Below, in pieces: positions 1 to 14,665 of a DNA stretch of 64,000 nucleotides (its first letter is position 1; each line of letters begins with the position of its first letter). Made by a program: the position numbers and the translations under genes. The notes beneath the pieces are model-generated. The model ran no database searches, had not been told where the DNA came from, and worked only from the letters and a program-made list of their open reading frames with translations. Origin of the DNA: Diploscapter coronatus (taxonomy: Eukaryota > Nematoda > Chromadorea > Rhabditida > Rhabditidae); contig OZ038422.1 of the NCBI GenBank assembly GCA_964036155.1, forward strand, positions 20,545,201-20,609,200. Reading direction: 5' to 3'.

Positions 1-389
1 CTTCGGAAAAAATCATAACTTTCTTATCTCGAAACTAAATCGAACGCAGTTTTCAGTATTGAATAGCCTACGAAAAACTCTACAAATAATGTAACTGCGA
101 CCACCTTCTACGATCAATAATTTTCCGCCAAAAAATTCATTTCCGAAAATGCGACCCTGGCCAGCTGCAGTTTTTCGCGATTTTGACTCTATCGATAGGA
201 AGAAAAGCCTGATGGAAATCATCTTATTTGAAAGCTCACTCAATTCCATGTAAAATGATATAGATTTTGTGAAAAAGGTGGAGGATCCTGGGGCGAAAAA
301 CTCCTCGAATGCGTAAAACTAGGATGATTTTTATGGAAGGAAAAGTTTAAAAATTCATAACTTTAATATTTCTGTACCAAAGTCAGTCA

Positions 390-1925
390 TTCTTTTTTTA
401 TTCGACAGATACTTATCTCTAGTTTATTAGACATCAAAAAATAATTTTTTTGAATACCAATTTCTGCGAAAATGCGCACTTTTCGCATCTTGACTTCGTA
501 CTTTTCGACCCGTACTATGTTTACGCGTAAATGACATCGGAAAAATTCGTCCTTTCGATATGTTGTACAGATGGACATGGTGAACAATCTTGTTCAAGGA
601 CCGATCCTGGATTCATTACCGTTGGAGCTCCAGAATTTTTTGAAGTGCGATGGCCAAATCCAGTATAATGCTTTTTTGACGAAAATTTTCAAAAAATCAT
701 AACTTTTTTATTTCTAAACCAAATTTCATGGTTATTCTTTTATTTTATAGATCTTGAATAGGAGAATAAAGTAAAAATAAAAATAGAATTTTGGAATATT
801 ATTTTTGACGGGTAAAATTTACCCGAAATTACCCCATATACCCGTACTGGGTTTACAGGTAAGCGACGTTGGAAAAATCTGTCCTTCCAGTATGTTGCGT
901 AGAATGATACGACGAACAACTTTCGTCGTTGGACCAACCTCAGAATCATTACCGTTAGGGCTCTAGAATTTTTTGAAGTTCAACGACCAAATTCAGCATA
1001 ATGCTTTTTTGGTGAAAATTTTCAAAAAATCATATCTCCCTGTGTGTGCACATTCTAGAATAAGTCCTGGAACAAAAGTTAATCAACTTGAAGAGCTCTA
1101 TAAGATTTCATAGAAAATTTCGATATTAACTCACATTACCCTTGTAAACTCAGTATGAGTATATAGGGTAACTTCGGATAACTTTTTTCCGCCAAAATTA
1201 ATTTCTAAAAATTTTCTTGTTATTTTTACTTTATTCTCCTACTCAATATCTACAAAATAAAAAAATAATCATGAAATTTGGCCTGATACACAGAAAGATA
1301 TTAATTTTTGAAATTTACTGTCAAAACTGCACTTTGCAATAGTTGATCGTCGTACTTCAAAAAATTCTAGAGCCCTAATGGTAATGATTTAGGAGTTGCT
1401 CCAACGACGAAAGTTGTTCGTTATGTCCATCTACACAACATACTGGAAGGATAAATTTTTCCAACGCCATTTACCCGTAAACACAGTACGGGTATATAGG
1501 GTAATTTTGGGTAACTTTTACCCACCAAAAATAATTTATAAAAAATATATTTTTATTTTTATCATATTCTCCTCGACAAGATCTACAAAATGAAAAAAGA
1601 ATTATTCAGTTTGGTCTGATACACAGGAAGTTATGAATTTTTCAAAATTTGTATTAAAAAAGCATTATACTGGATTTGGCCATCGCACTTCAAAAAATTC
1701 TGGAGCTCCAACGGTAAAAAATTCGAGGTTGGCCCTGAAATGAAAGTTGTTCAGCATGTCATTCTACACAACATACTAAGAGGAAATTTTTTTCCAACGT
1801 CATTTACGCGTATAGGTAGTACGGATCGAAAAGTCCGTAATCAAGACGTGAAAAGTGCGCATTTTCGCAGAAATTGGTATTGAAAAAAATTATTTTTTGA
1901 TGTCTGATAAACTAGATATTCATCT
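390..1925. repeat. Large imperfect inverted repeat block
   Basis: The left part, about 390-1000, recurs in reverse complement at about 1320-1925. For example, the stretch at 400-450 matches 1883-1925 inverted, and 841-935 matches 1400-1495 inverted, including the word CAACATACTGGAAGGA. Inside each arm a shorter direct repeat recurs (AAAATTTTCAAAAAATCATA near 680 and 1015). No coding capacity is convincing: the small reading frames are mirror images of each other in the two arms. This looks like a non-autonomous foldback element or a satellite-like inverted duplication. I see no gene between 1 and about 2300. Confidence 0.7.
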
Positions 1926-2306
1926 TAATCAAACAAAAAAAGAATTATCGAATTTGGCTTAGAATTATGGAAGTTATGAATTTTTGAGATCAAACTAGAC
2001 AAAAATGAGCCATGACAACTCTTTGAAGAAGTCAAATTTCTCCTCTAGCGGACAGTCTATAGAGAAACGGTCAAGTGTTTCAGAAACTAGAAGACCTGGG
2101 CTACTTCCCGGTATAAATAACTCACGGAATCTAAGGCTTTTAAAAAGTTAAAAATTAAAATAAACAAAAATTCAATATGACATTTTCCATATGTTTCACT
2201 ATGTCCATCATAACTTTCTTATTCGGTGTCATTTCGACGAGGTCTTTTCAGAATTGTGTTCAGCTGGTCTTTGCGAGCATTTTGATACTAAAGTTGAATT
2301 TTTCCC

Positions 2307-2552
2307 ATGCCGAATAACGAAAATATCATTTTCCTGAACTACCGGATGCGGACCTTCTGGAACAAGCAGAACAAGTGGTCGGATCAGGTTTTAACCGTCA
2401 GATTCATAATCAGCGTGGTCGAAAACCCCCAGGAACAACAAATCAGCTCGAAATTTGAGGATCGACTTCTTGGGTACCACCCCATATTCGATTCTTACGA
2501 AGAACGTGTCATAAATGAATGCCGCTGTCTATTTGCCCAAATAACGTCATAA
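2307..2552 (+). CDS. Short open frame of unknown function (doubtful)
   Basis: An 81-codon frame starting MPNNENIIFLNY and ending in LFAQITS before TAA. It has no signal peptide, no clear membrane segment and no motif I recognise. Composition is not obviously exon-like and no splice sites extend it. It could be a fragment of a gene moved with the neighbouring repeat block, or chance. The interval 2553-3360 holds nothing else that I can support. Confidence 0.15.
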   Translation: MPNNENIIFLNYRMRTFWNKQNKWSDQVLTVRFIISVVENPQEQQISSKFEDRLLGYHPIFDSYEERVINECRCLFAQITS

Positions 2553-3368
2553 AAGTTTGAGATACTGGTAATATCGATGCTTTATAGTGTTAAACGATGA
2601 TTTGGCATAACTTACTAGCCTTTTTGTTGATCAAAATGCTTTCAGTAACAAAGTATCTACAGCTCAAAACATTCCTTTAGAAATACGGTCATCCAGTGTA
2701 TCACGCAATTTAGCAGATAGTACGACTGACTATATCACTATCTTTTATTTGCAGGACATTCTGGACCATTCTCGGCTTAATCCGGTAGATTATCGGTCTA
2801 AACTGGCTTAAAAACAAAGAAAAGGTATAGGAAAGTTAGCCGAGTAAAGCAGAGAACATTCTCAGATGTGCAAAGTATTCTAGCAAAACTATTATAAGTG
2901 AATTCAGGAACTACTTGAAAACGAGGAATACTGGACTCGTTGAATCGCATCGGCCTCCATCGACGTATTCGGCAGCTCAGCCATCTGATCTTTCCACGTT
3001 GTCCAACTTATAGATAAATTGGCTTGTTTTCAGGCGACATTCCAGGAGTCGATCGTCTTAGCCGAACCCCACTGCGAATCTGTATGTTTTTCGGACTTAC
3101 CAACCAAAACCAGTCAATAAATTGATAATTTGTGGAATTTGAACAAAAAATTCCTAAAAAGTTATTGGAAACAACAAAATTCTCCTCCTTTTTCTTCCCT
3201 TTCATTCGCCCTCTCTTTGAATGAATTTGAACTACGCGCTTAAACGCAAAGTACGCTGTAAAAACTCGCAGTCGTTGTACGGATAGTGGGATGTGTCGTG
3301 GTCTATCGATACCTTTCGAGTCCGTCATTTTTATTTTATCGATTAAGGTAAAATTCTCGATATTTCCA

Positions 3369-3370
3369 GG
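3369..3370 (+). promoter_or_regulatory. Candidate 5' acceptor (trans-splice or leader intron)
   Basis: The sequence TATTTCCAG ends at 3369, 41 nt before the start codon of the ArfGAP gene. It is a strong 3' splice site with no open frame behind it. In a nematode this is where a spliced leader would join; otherwise it ends a 5' UTR intron. The same arrangement precedes the genes at 38483 (-) and 61292 (+). Confidence 0.45.
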
Positions 3371-3410
3371 TAGAAGTCGTCGTTAGTGGAGAGCTCGATT
3401 GCTAGACGAA

Positions 3411-6890
<3,480 letters not shown>

Positions 6891-8248
6891 TTCACTCAAC
6901 CAAGTTAGCAATATGAAATATGAGATTGGTAAGAAATACGGTCATTCACTTTCATTGAAATTTTGAAAGGATAAATTTGCCGACTTTCTGTCATTTTTAA
7001 ACACAAGTTTTTCCAGTATTTATTTTATCAGAAAGTCTATTCTGTAAGAAACTATTTATACAATTCTGATAATGATTGTGAGTGACTGTATTTCTCAATT
7101 TTCATTGGCTCGTTTGGGTAATTTATTTCCTTTGCAAAGTAATGTTTGTGAAATCAGTCAAACATATCAAAGTTTTGGTTTTGTGACAATGATTTCTAAA
7201 TTCGAGGCTAGAAATTCTCTTCATCAATTCTTCACTGAAAGCTTTCACTCGTTCATTCGTCAATTTTATCGCTTATCGTTGGACTAAACATGTGATTTGG
7301 GAGGAGAATATTTTGATTTGAGGTACATGGAATGGATAATAATATTCGATTTTATTCATTCATTTTACAAAGAAATATCCAGTCATTTCTAATTGCTCGA
7401 TCATTTTTTTATCAATTTATTTGATTTATCAAAAATGTCATTCATTCAGAATTGAGATACAAATACCTTTCTTCAAGATAGTAAATATGTATGTATTCAT
7501 TATTCTGAGAAAGGTATTTTCATCCTTCACAGTTATGAATAATACGAATTGTGATTGAGTTCCCTTATCGCAAATGCTGATTGACCTGTTAAGATGATTA
7601 TTTTATCTTATCAACAATGAGGATTTATTTATTGCAAAGAATAAATGTTGTTTTGATATAATCAGAGGTGTTTTATTACTTGGAATTAAAATTATCTACA
7701 GTATATTGAATAGTTTCAATTTATTGATCAAGTAATCAGTCAGCATTTTTCGGAATTTGAGTAACGAGTATAAATACTGGCGAATTGAGTAATTTGCAAA
7801 TGCATATCGCATGACGACAAAACTTTTAATCAGAAGTAATTATTGACATGATCACCCTATTAAGATATTTTCCAACTAAGCTGGAATTACCTCTACTAAC
7901 ATTTTAACTTTAATTTTTTGTATTACTTTTATTTCTTTTTATTAATAAAAGCTTTAACTACTCAAGTTTGAGAGGCAACTACCAATAGACTACTGCGAAT
8001 CATTGTCTAACAACCCCTAAATCTATTTTCAACCAGATTTGTTACGTATTTCAGCGCGTATCTTCCAGTTTTAGGAATAGATTTTTAGTCTGATAAAAAT
8101 TGCGACGCATCAATTTAGTAGTTCCATTCTCCTTTCTTCAATGATCAATTTCAAACTCATTAATTGGAGACTTTCTCATTCAATCAGCTCTTTTACTATT
8201 TCCATTTCGAAATAATACTATGGTGATTGTTTAGGTCTCTTAACCAAG
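6891..8248. other. 3' UTR and spacer after the ArfGAP gene
   Basis: AT-rich DNA without a convincing gene. The 71-codon frame at 7072-7287 begins in untranslated sequence, has no splice links and no motif. AATAAA-like signals occur near 7640. From about 7900 the sequence becomes the upstream part of the F-box/kelch repeat unit. This upstream block occurs three times (about 7900-8100, 13490-13680 and 17700-17900) and includes the shared words TTTATTAATAAAAGC and TACTCAAGTTTGAGAG. Confidence 0.5.
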
Positions 8249-9367
8249 ATGTTAGCCAATCTACCAGTCGAAATTATATTGTTGATCTGCCAATATCCCG
8301 AATCCCAAGACCTGGGACAATTGGCCTGGACTAACAGTCTAATGATGAAAATAATTAAGAAATAACTGTCGATAGCGCTCGAGAGGAAAATTTTATCCTA
8401 TCGTAGGAAAATATTTCTTATATGAACGAAAATTAATTCGAATATTTAGTACTTTATGGAAATGGCAATATTTCTGAAGGAAGAATCTGTCTGTTTGATT
8501 CGCATACTAATTCTGTTGAGCAGATTGAAAAATTAAATATTTTTTTTAGAGTCATATGAAGTAGCAACTACAAAAGATAAGGTAGATTATTTTATTTGGA
8601 ATTGCCAATTTTGTAAAGTTTCGATTTTCGCAATTAACCCTTATCACAAATCGTTTGAAATTTTCGATTTGTATACTCGACAAATTACTAGAGGTTACTT
8701 TATAAATAGTCAATAGATTGGTTTAATTTTATTGCATTTTACAGGTCCAGATCCTCCTGAATGGCGTGATGATGCGCCTGTGGCCTATTTCAAAGACAAA
8801 TTGTATTATTTGGGTGGAGAGGATCCTAAAACAAAGGAATATACGAATCGAGTTGATGTAAGAGTGAATGAAAGTCCATGAAATAATTTATTCAGGTATT
8901 AATAGATGGAAAATGGCAAACGGGGCCTGCTCTTCCTTTTCTAACTAGTTTTGCTCAAACAATAACATGTGATGAAACTTTATACGGTCAAATTATAGCA
9001 TATTCATTATTGTAATTATGGATATTCAGTTATTGATGGATTTAATAGTGAAATGGTATATCGATTATCAGACGATGAGCGGAAATGGACTGAATTTGGA
9101 AAGATTCCAGAAATACGACGTTCTTTCGGAGTTGCATCGCTAAATGGAAAAATTTACATAATTGGAGGAAAATGGAAGTCGTTAATTTTATATGATAAAT
9201 AATGTATCATTATATATTTAGTTATCCTAATACATTGAAATCCTGTCTGTGTTTCAACCCCTCAGCTCCAGTCGACAGTCGAATTCTCGAATCGCTTATA
9301 TGAATTATGGAAGATATCGTCATTCACTCATTGTCGCTAACGAGAAATTGTATGCAATCGGAGGGTG
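8249..9367 (+). pseudogene. F-box/kelch protein, decayed copy 1
   Basis: The start MLANLPVEIILLICQYPES followed by LGQLAWTN resembles an F-box: LP-x-EI, then a conserved hydrophobic pattern. Downstream exons encode kelch repeats with LYYLGG, KIYIIGG and KLYAIGG strand motifs and a 45-nt intron after DETLY. F-box/kelch proteins are substrate receptors of SCF ubiquitin ligases. Compared with the copy at 18093, a TAT codon has become TAA at 8363-8365, stopping the protein after about 38 residues. Near 9290 one base is missing (GAATTCTCG against GAATGTCTCG), which shifts the last kelch exon. Both lesions make this copy most likely a pseudogene, unless transcription starts at an internal exon. Confidence 0.7.
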
Positions 9368-9820
9368 AGCTTAGATTATTGCATCTCAATTAGTTGTCAA
9401 TGCTATAGTTATTAAGAGAAATGCTTTCAATTTGTAAGGATTATTGTAAATAAATAATCGAGTTATATCAACAAATTCACGATGCTTATTTGGTTACAAA
9501 TCACGTTCTAAATCATTATCCGCTTTCGAAAATCACAATGATCTCAACCAATATGCGCCATTCATTGTTTATTTTTTTACTTCGCCTGCGGCAGGCTAAA
9601 TATAAAACAATGCAAATTTAAAAAATTTCGATTTGAAAACTTTTACCATCCCTCTTAGGGCTATGCTCGATTCTTACAGAGACTCTCATATCAAATTTTT
9701 AAATGCAATTGTTATAATGAAATTTATTCAATTTGAGGCTATTTTCAATGTTTATTTCGAGAGAAAGGTGAGATTAATAAATATAGATTTCATAGATCAG
9801 ATTGTTGTTCGTCGTTCAGT

Positions 9821-9912
9821 TATCCTTTGAAGGACATCCAGGAAGCACCACGAGGAGGTAGACGAACTTCGCTTCCCGCCACACAATCACACACACACAA
9901 ACACACACCTGA
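9821..9912 (-). CDS. Possible last exon of the MSP-domain gene, unit 1 (frame-shifted)
   Basis: On the minus strand an acceptor TTTTCAG leads into a GT microsatellite followed by coding-like sequence. In unit 2 (about 14310-14390) the same exon reads through to GASWMSFKG and a stop. Here the microsatellite is 2 nt longer, so the same splice would give a different tail. I infer that this is the 3' exon of the longer MSP-gene isoform. The exon itself is not proven. Confidence 0.3.
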
Positions 9913-10105
9913 AAACATAATATTTTGGCACAAAAGTTTGTTGATTAAATTGTTTTGTTTGCTATTAAACATTACAGTAGTGATATTTGAAAAATAAATG
10001 TATTCCTCATAGAATAATTTGATGTGTAGAATTATCGCTATAATTAGAATTACTACTAAATTAATTAAATCGCTAATTATGTTTGATTTTTTAATTTTTT
10101 ATTTG

Positions 10106-10171
10106 TTAACTAGGGAACCTTTTTAGGGTCCTGAAGTCTCTCACGGAACCCTAAAAAGGTTCCCTAGTTAA
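10106..10171. repeat. Perfect 24-bp inverted repeat (foldback)
   Basis: The arms at 10106-10129 and 10148-10171 are perfect reverse complements (TTAACTAGGGAACC...). They are separated by 18 nt and could form a long hairpin. The element lies in the part of unit 1 that unit 2 lacks. It could be a tiny MITE-like insertion or a hairpin in the intron of the MSP gene. Confidence 0.8.
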
Positions 10172-10200
10172 TTATTCCAGAATTAGAGAGTAGTTCAAAC

Positions 10201-10344
10201 CTGCTTGATTTCTTGTCGTCCATTTCCCATCTGGATAAGGACGTTCTTGCCAACGTTCTGCGAACTGTCGATTACCATCGCAGGTTGTTCGATATCCATC
10301 TTCTTCTCCTTGTCCGCCGCGTCATTCACGCCCGCATACAGGAT
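10201..10344 (-). CDS. Candidate extra 3' exon of MSP-domain gene 1
   Basis: On the minus strand an acceptor GTGTTGCAG precedes 48 in-frame codons beginning ILYAGVNDAADKEKK and ending GNGRQEIKQ, followed by a GT donor. Joined to the internal donor at 11062 (AAG|GTTGGC), it continues the MSP protein in phase as AKRTLK-ILYAGVND. This longer form would replace the short tail that reads to the stop at 10993. The second duplication unit lacks this exon. Function is unknown; the segment is charged and hydrophilic. Confidence 0.45.
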
Positions 10345-10848
10345 CTGCAACACATTAGCGTATTCTTGTATTTTCCAATATTCAACGTGAGAAACGAACT
10401 TTTCTAGAAGATATGTTGTGAAGAACAGTTTTTCTCATGATCCTTACTCTATGCAACATGCAATTCTACTGTCAAAATGATACTGATCCATCATGAATCA
10501 ATGCCGCATCGTTCATTCATCCTAGGAAAACTTCGGAATGATTTTCATCATTGACTATTTTTATTCATCCACCAATATCGATAATCGACATATCGATTTG
10601 GCATAATGGCGAGATGCATCCAATCATACATTTTTTTCTAACTTCCTCCACTTTCTTATCTCTATGCGCATTTAGTCATTCGCCATAACCGAATGCATCC
10701 AGACCTAGTCAGGCTTTTAATCAGAACGGAAAATTATAAAGGAAAGGATCCATAATACCAGTTTTCCCATAGAAAGTTGAGAGGGGGGACCGTAACAAGA
10801 TTTCAGTGATTTCAGTATTAGTAAAACGAAAAAGAGTTTATTGAACCC

Positions 10849-10951
10849 AGCGCAAGGAAAAGTGGGCGGAGCTTCCTCTTTTCTCCTTTCTCCTTCTCGA
10901 AAAGAGGAAAAGCGAGAAGAGCAAGTTCCGCCCACTTTTCCCTGCGCTAGG
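10849..10951. repeat. Foldback element with GGGCGGA arms, copy 1
   Basis: The arm GCGCAAGGAAAAGTGGGCGG is repeated in reverse complement 60-70 nt later (CCGCCCACTTTTCCCTGCGC) with one mismatch. The loop is CT/GA-rich. The same element is at 15010-15112 in the second duplication unit, so it predates the duplication. It looks like a very short MITE or hairpin element. It lies between the MSP exon and its candidate 3' exon. Confidence 0.75.
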
Positions 10952-10992
10952 TCCAATAACCTTTTTTCGCGTTACTAATAGAACGTCTGGAT

Positions 10993-11745
10993 TTATATGA
11001 GTGTCGCACTGAGGATTTGGTTAAATCTTTGCCTAGTTCTGTATGCATTATCCATGCCAACCTTGAGCGTTCGCTTGGCCATTGCAGACTCGGCCATTTG
11101 TGCCCGACATCTGTGCTGCTTCCAGACGAACTCAGGACAGACGTTGCTGGAGGTGGTCGCCACGAGCACACAGGTGTAGTGATCCTTCGTGGGACACTGC
11201 TTGCCGCCCAGTCCTTTGAAGATCAGTCGGATCGTTTTTTTCTCGTTCGGTCGCACGAGGCCGTACACCTGAAACAGACGTTTTTCTTTCTTTGCGTAGG
11301 AAAGTTATCTTCATTTTGATCGAATCTAGTGTAGATCAGCTTTCAAGATAGCTTGGTTCCTTTGCAGATCATGATAAATTTGAGAATGGTTTTAAACTTT
11401 CGTCTTGTTTCACATTTTATTATCAGAAATGACGGAATTTGTCATTTCTGAAGATTCAAAATTCATTTTTCTCATTCCTGCTCATGTGTTAAATTTCCTC
11501 GAACTGCTTATTTATCACTTTTTCACCCAACATACTGAACGCATTTTGTACATTCCGGGTCTGGTGGACTTCCACTTGAAAACGACGGGCGTGGTCTCGT
11601 TATTCTCGATCGACACCTCGGCCAGCTGCCTTATCTCCGTCGGCATGTACGTCACTGACTTTGATGGATTGAGGATCACGTTTTGCCAATGCCATGCCGT
11701 GTCACGCCGATTCGAAGACTGTCTGCAATGCCAACGATCATTCAT
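10993..11745 (-). CDS. MSP-domain protein, copy 1
   Basis: Two exons, 11745-11536 and 11268-10993, join as KMRS-VYGLVRPNEKK to give 161 aa if the frame runs to its stop. A major sperm protein domain spans residues about 25-125: an ILNPSKS strand, ENNETTPVVFKWKSTRP, the YGLVRP turn, and a final CVLVATTSS strand. This Ig-like seven-strand fold is typical of nematode sperm cytoskeletal MSPs and of VAP-like adaptors. No C-terminal membrane anchor is visible, so this is MSP-like rather than a full VAP. The start ATG at 11745 is uncertain because it overlaps an acceptor-like TTGCAG. An internal donor at 11062 may extend the protein through another exon. The identical copy is at 15155-15907. Confidence 0.8.
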
Positions 11746-11889
11746 TATCAACTAGTTCCATCAAAATGAGCTATTTGGAGAGTGCATGGCATCCAGACCT
11801 AGGTAACGCTTAAGACATGCCCTTGTAAGAATCAAACTTCTGCACAAGCGATCTTTGATTATATAGAACTGAGAGGATTTTACAAGAGA

Positions 11890-11990
11890 CCGATTCTGTT
11901 TTTCATAGCTTCAATCTCTTCTCGATGTTTCTCAAGGAGTCTTGACGAAGTGCTTGACGAGTTCATCGGGAATTCGATGGCGGCGTCATG
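11890..11990 (-). CDS. Exon-like segment upstream of MSP gene 1 (unresolved)
   Basis: Both duplication units keep an open, charged segment on the minus strand just upstream of the MSP exon. It starts MNSSNTSSRLLEK in unit 2 (about 16171) and nearly the same here. The complementary strand is also open (SLDEVFDEFIG) behind a TTTTTCATAG/TTTTTCACAG acceptor. I cannot decide which strand is coding. It could be the 5' exon of the MSP gene or the first exon of the + strand gene that follows. Confidence 0.3.
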
Positions 11991-12139
11991 GCTGCTCTCA
12001 TCTGCTTACCCTCGACCTGCCTACTGAAACGCGGGCGAAATAATGGCTTTGGAATGGAGCTGCGATGAAATGATTATGTGAATTTGATGTGATGTAATCT
12101 AATTTTGTATCTTGAATTTACAATTTTTCTTCAATGAGC

Positions 12140-12778
12140 AGGAGAGAGAGGGAGAAAGAATGTGAAATGACTACGATATCTTGGGACAATAAAAAGAGGA
12201 TGGATGAAATGATGCAATTGCATGAACATCCCATAAAATCGCCTAGATTCAAGGTACCAAAATGATGGTTTTCACTTCTTTATTGGTGTCACGACGTGGA
12301 TCCTTCATTGCTGGCCGACAATGAGAGAAAACATCACTACTCCATCCTTCCTCTTCCACTTGCAGTGCTTGCGCGCTATTCAAATGGTAGTGTGCTGATC
12401 CTTTTCGTCTTTCACTCTTTCATTGCTGCAATGACTTGGCTGTGGTGAGATTCAATATCTCCAACACTTGGAATGAACGTGCAGCTGATCATCATCACTG
12501 ATATCCTGAGCCAAGTTTTACAGAAATCTCACATTTCGCAGTTCTGTCGACACTATTCTCTGCAGTGTGATCTTCCTTGAAACACTCACCATTTTCTACC
12601 AACCAATAATGAATTCTATCAGGTAATGAAAAAATTGGAAAAAGAAACGTTCGCAAATACCGTATAGTTGATGAGAAAATATCAGAGATAAAGAAGAGGA
12701 GGCAAGATAGAAAAACTTTAAAGCGCCAAAGGTTGAGCTTCTCCAAGAAACAGCGCGAAAATTCGATTACACTATCTA
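12140..12778 (+). pseudogene. Unknown small gene, decayed copy in unit 1
   Basis: This is the counterpart of the gene at 16344-17001. The first exon has lost the segment holding the start codon and carries an in-frame TGA near 12160. The last exon lacks one A in a run (KKLEKE instead of KKLEKR), which leads to an early stop. The bases otherwise match the intact copy closely. So this copy has decayed since the duplication. Confidence 0.55.
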
Positions 12779-13685
12779 ACTGTAAGTACGATATGTTCTC
12801 AAGAGTTCATCATGAACAGCCAATTAGGTCAAAGTGATTGTCAAATGATAATAGTGTACAATACAAAATGAATTTCAAAGGCCATACAGCAATACAAACC
12901 GTTCAAAATGCAGTGAAAACAGTTCAGACACTAAAGATGATCCCATATTTGTGATTAGGGCCCATGGATGTATCCACCATATAAGTTTGGTTCGGATCCG
13001 GGACACTTTTGCAATTGTCCGGCCACTCTTTATATTTTGTTCGGGTTATTCAAAGAATGCGTCTTAAACTTTAGCAATATTTTAATTTGAGGAAATAAAA
13101 CAATTCTAAAGTATAATATTATAAATATTATTTTATGAGTGTAGAGCCTATTTACTCACATGATGTAGTGCAATTATGTCGTAGTATGTAAAAGGTTCTA
13201 TCACAATTTAGAAATATTGACTAAAATAGAAAAATCATAATATTTATTAGGAATATAAACACAATAGTAATAATAATTTTGCATCTTAGTCAATTGAAAT
13301 ATGTACTAATAATATGAATAAGCGTCACATTACTAATGGTTATGTTAGTTTTAAAGTGCACCGATTTCCAAATCAGATAACAATCTTTACTAGAACTTCC
13401 TCGCTTCGTAGGTGCTTTTCGCCTGGTAACTAGTCGTTTTAGTGCCAGCCTTCGACTGGCTGTTAGAAATTTAACTACCTCTACCAATATTTTAGCTTTA
13501 AATTTCTTTTATTATTTGTATCTTTCTTTTCATTAATAAAAGGTTTAATTACCCAAGTTTGAGAGACAACTACCAATAGACTACCGCGAATCATTGTTTG
13601 ACAACCCCTACATCTATCTCCAACTAGATTTGGTACATATTTCAGCATGCATCTTCACGTGTTAGGACTCTTAAATGATAAATCA

Positions 13686-13866
13686 TGCATCATTATATAT
13701 TTAGTTGGGATGTATTAAAATCCTGTTTGTGTTTCGACCCCTCAGCTCCAGTTGACAATCGAATTCTCGAATCGCTTATATGAATTATGGAAAGATATCG
13801 TCATTCACTCATTGTCGCTAACGAGAAATTGTATGCAATCGGAGAGTGAGCTTAGATTATTGCATC
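13686..13866 (+). pseudogene. Kelch 3' remnant between the two units
   Basis: A 180-bp fragment repeats the last kelch exon of copy 1 (compare 9190-9366). It carries the same one-base loss (GAATTCTCG), plus GGAGAGTGAG in place of GGAGGGTGAG at the exon end. The F-box and all earlier kelch exons are absent. It marks the junction of the tandem duplication. Confidence 0.8.
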
Positions 13867-14312
13867 TCAACTAGTTGTCAATGCTATAGTTATTAAGAGA
13901 AATGCTTTCAATTTGTAAGGATTATTGTAAATAAATAATCGAGTTATATCAACAAATTCACGATGCTTATTTGGTTACAAATCACGTTCTAAATCATTAT
14001 CCGCTTTCGAAAATCACAATGATCTCAACCAATATGCGCCATTCATTGTTTATTTTTTTACTTCGCCTGCGGCAGGCTAAATATAAAACAATGCAAATTT
14101 TAAAAAATTTCGATTTGAAAACTTTTACCATCCCTCTTAGGGCTATGCTCGATTCTTACAGAGAATTTCATATCAAATTTTTTCATGTAATTGTTATAAT
14201 GAAATTTATTCAATTTGAGGCTATTTTCAATGTTTATTTCGAGAGAAAGGTGAGATTAATAAATATAGATTTCATAGATCAGATTGTTGTTCGTCGTTCA
14301 GTTATCCTTTGA

Positions 14313-14390
14313 AGGACATCCAGGAAGCACCACGAGGAGGTAGACGAACTTCGCTTCCCGCCACACAATCACACACACAAACACACACCT
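14313..14390 (-). CDS. Candidate last exon of MSP-domain gene 2
   Basis: After the acceptor TTTTCAG a GT-repeat leads in phase 0 to AGSEVRLPPRGASWMSFKG and a stop. The hydrophilic, motif-like end suggests real coding sequence. The equivalent in unit 1 is out of phase because of a 2-nt difference in the repeat. How it connects to the upstream exons in this unit is unclear, because the intervening exon seen in unit 1 is missing. Confidence 0.3.
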
Positions 14391-14509
14391 GAAAACATAA
14401 TATTTTGGCACAAAAGTTTGTTGATTAAATTGTTTTGTTTGCTATTAAACATTACAGTAGTGATATTTGAAAATGTATTTCTCATAGAATAGTTTTATGT
14501 GTATAATCC

Positions 14510-14665
14510 CGATCTGTTTTTGAACTCCCATTTTCGATTCGGACTTTTCAAGGTGTTCATCCCAACTTCCATCCCTGTTGAGATTGAAAGCAAAAATGTG
14601 TTATTCTCAGCTTGCCCTTGCGAGTTATCCTCGCAGCCTGTTTGTTCTTGTCCTCCGTGTCCTTA
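14510..14665 (-). other. Segment private to unit 2, exon-like
   Basis: The minus strand is open and highly charged (NDGPKDTEDKNKQAARITRK). It continues the NDG theme of the ILYAGVND exon found only in unit 1. No acceptor precedes it: its right edge is the breakpoint where the two units diverge (CATTCATTCATCCTAGG). I read it as part of the ancestral MSP gene kept here and lost in unit 1, or the reverse. Confidence 0.35.

Larger units (their letters stand above)
9190..13680. repeat. Tandem duplication, unit 1
   Basis: This unit matches 13690-17890 almost base for base over long stretches. The offset is 4491 at the left end and exactly 4162 from about 10500 onward. The difference comes from unshared segments at about 10040-10490 in unit 1 and 14510-14665 in unit 2. 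The unit holds the end of a kelch gene (+), an MSP-domain gene (-), an unknown small gene (+) and the spacer before the next kelch gene. Confidence 0.9.

Noticed and set aside
3008..3328. 106-codon minus-strand frame before the ArfGAP gene
   Set aside because: No motif, no splice context, and it crosses low-complexity pyrimidine tracts next to the leader of a real + strand gene.
10993..11268. Calling the MSP gene a full VAP (VAMP-associated protein)
   Set aside because: No coiled coil or C-terminal membrane anchor is found in phase after the MSP domain.
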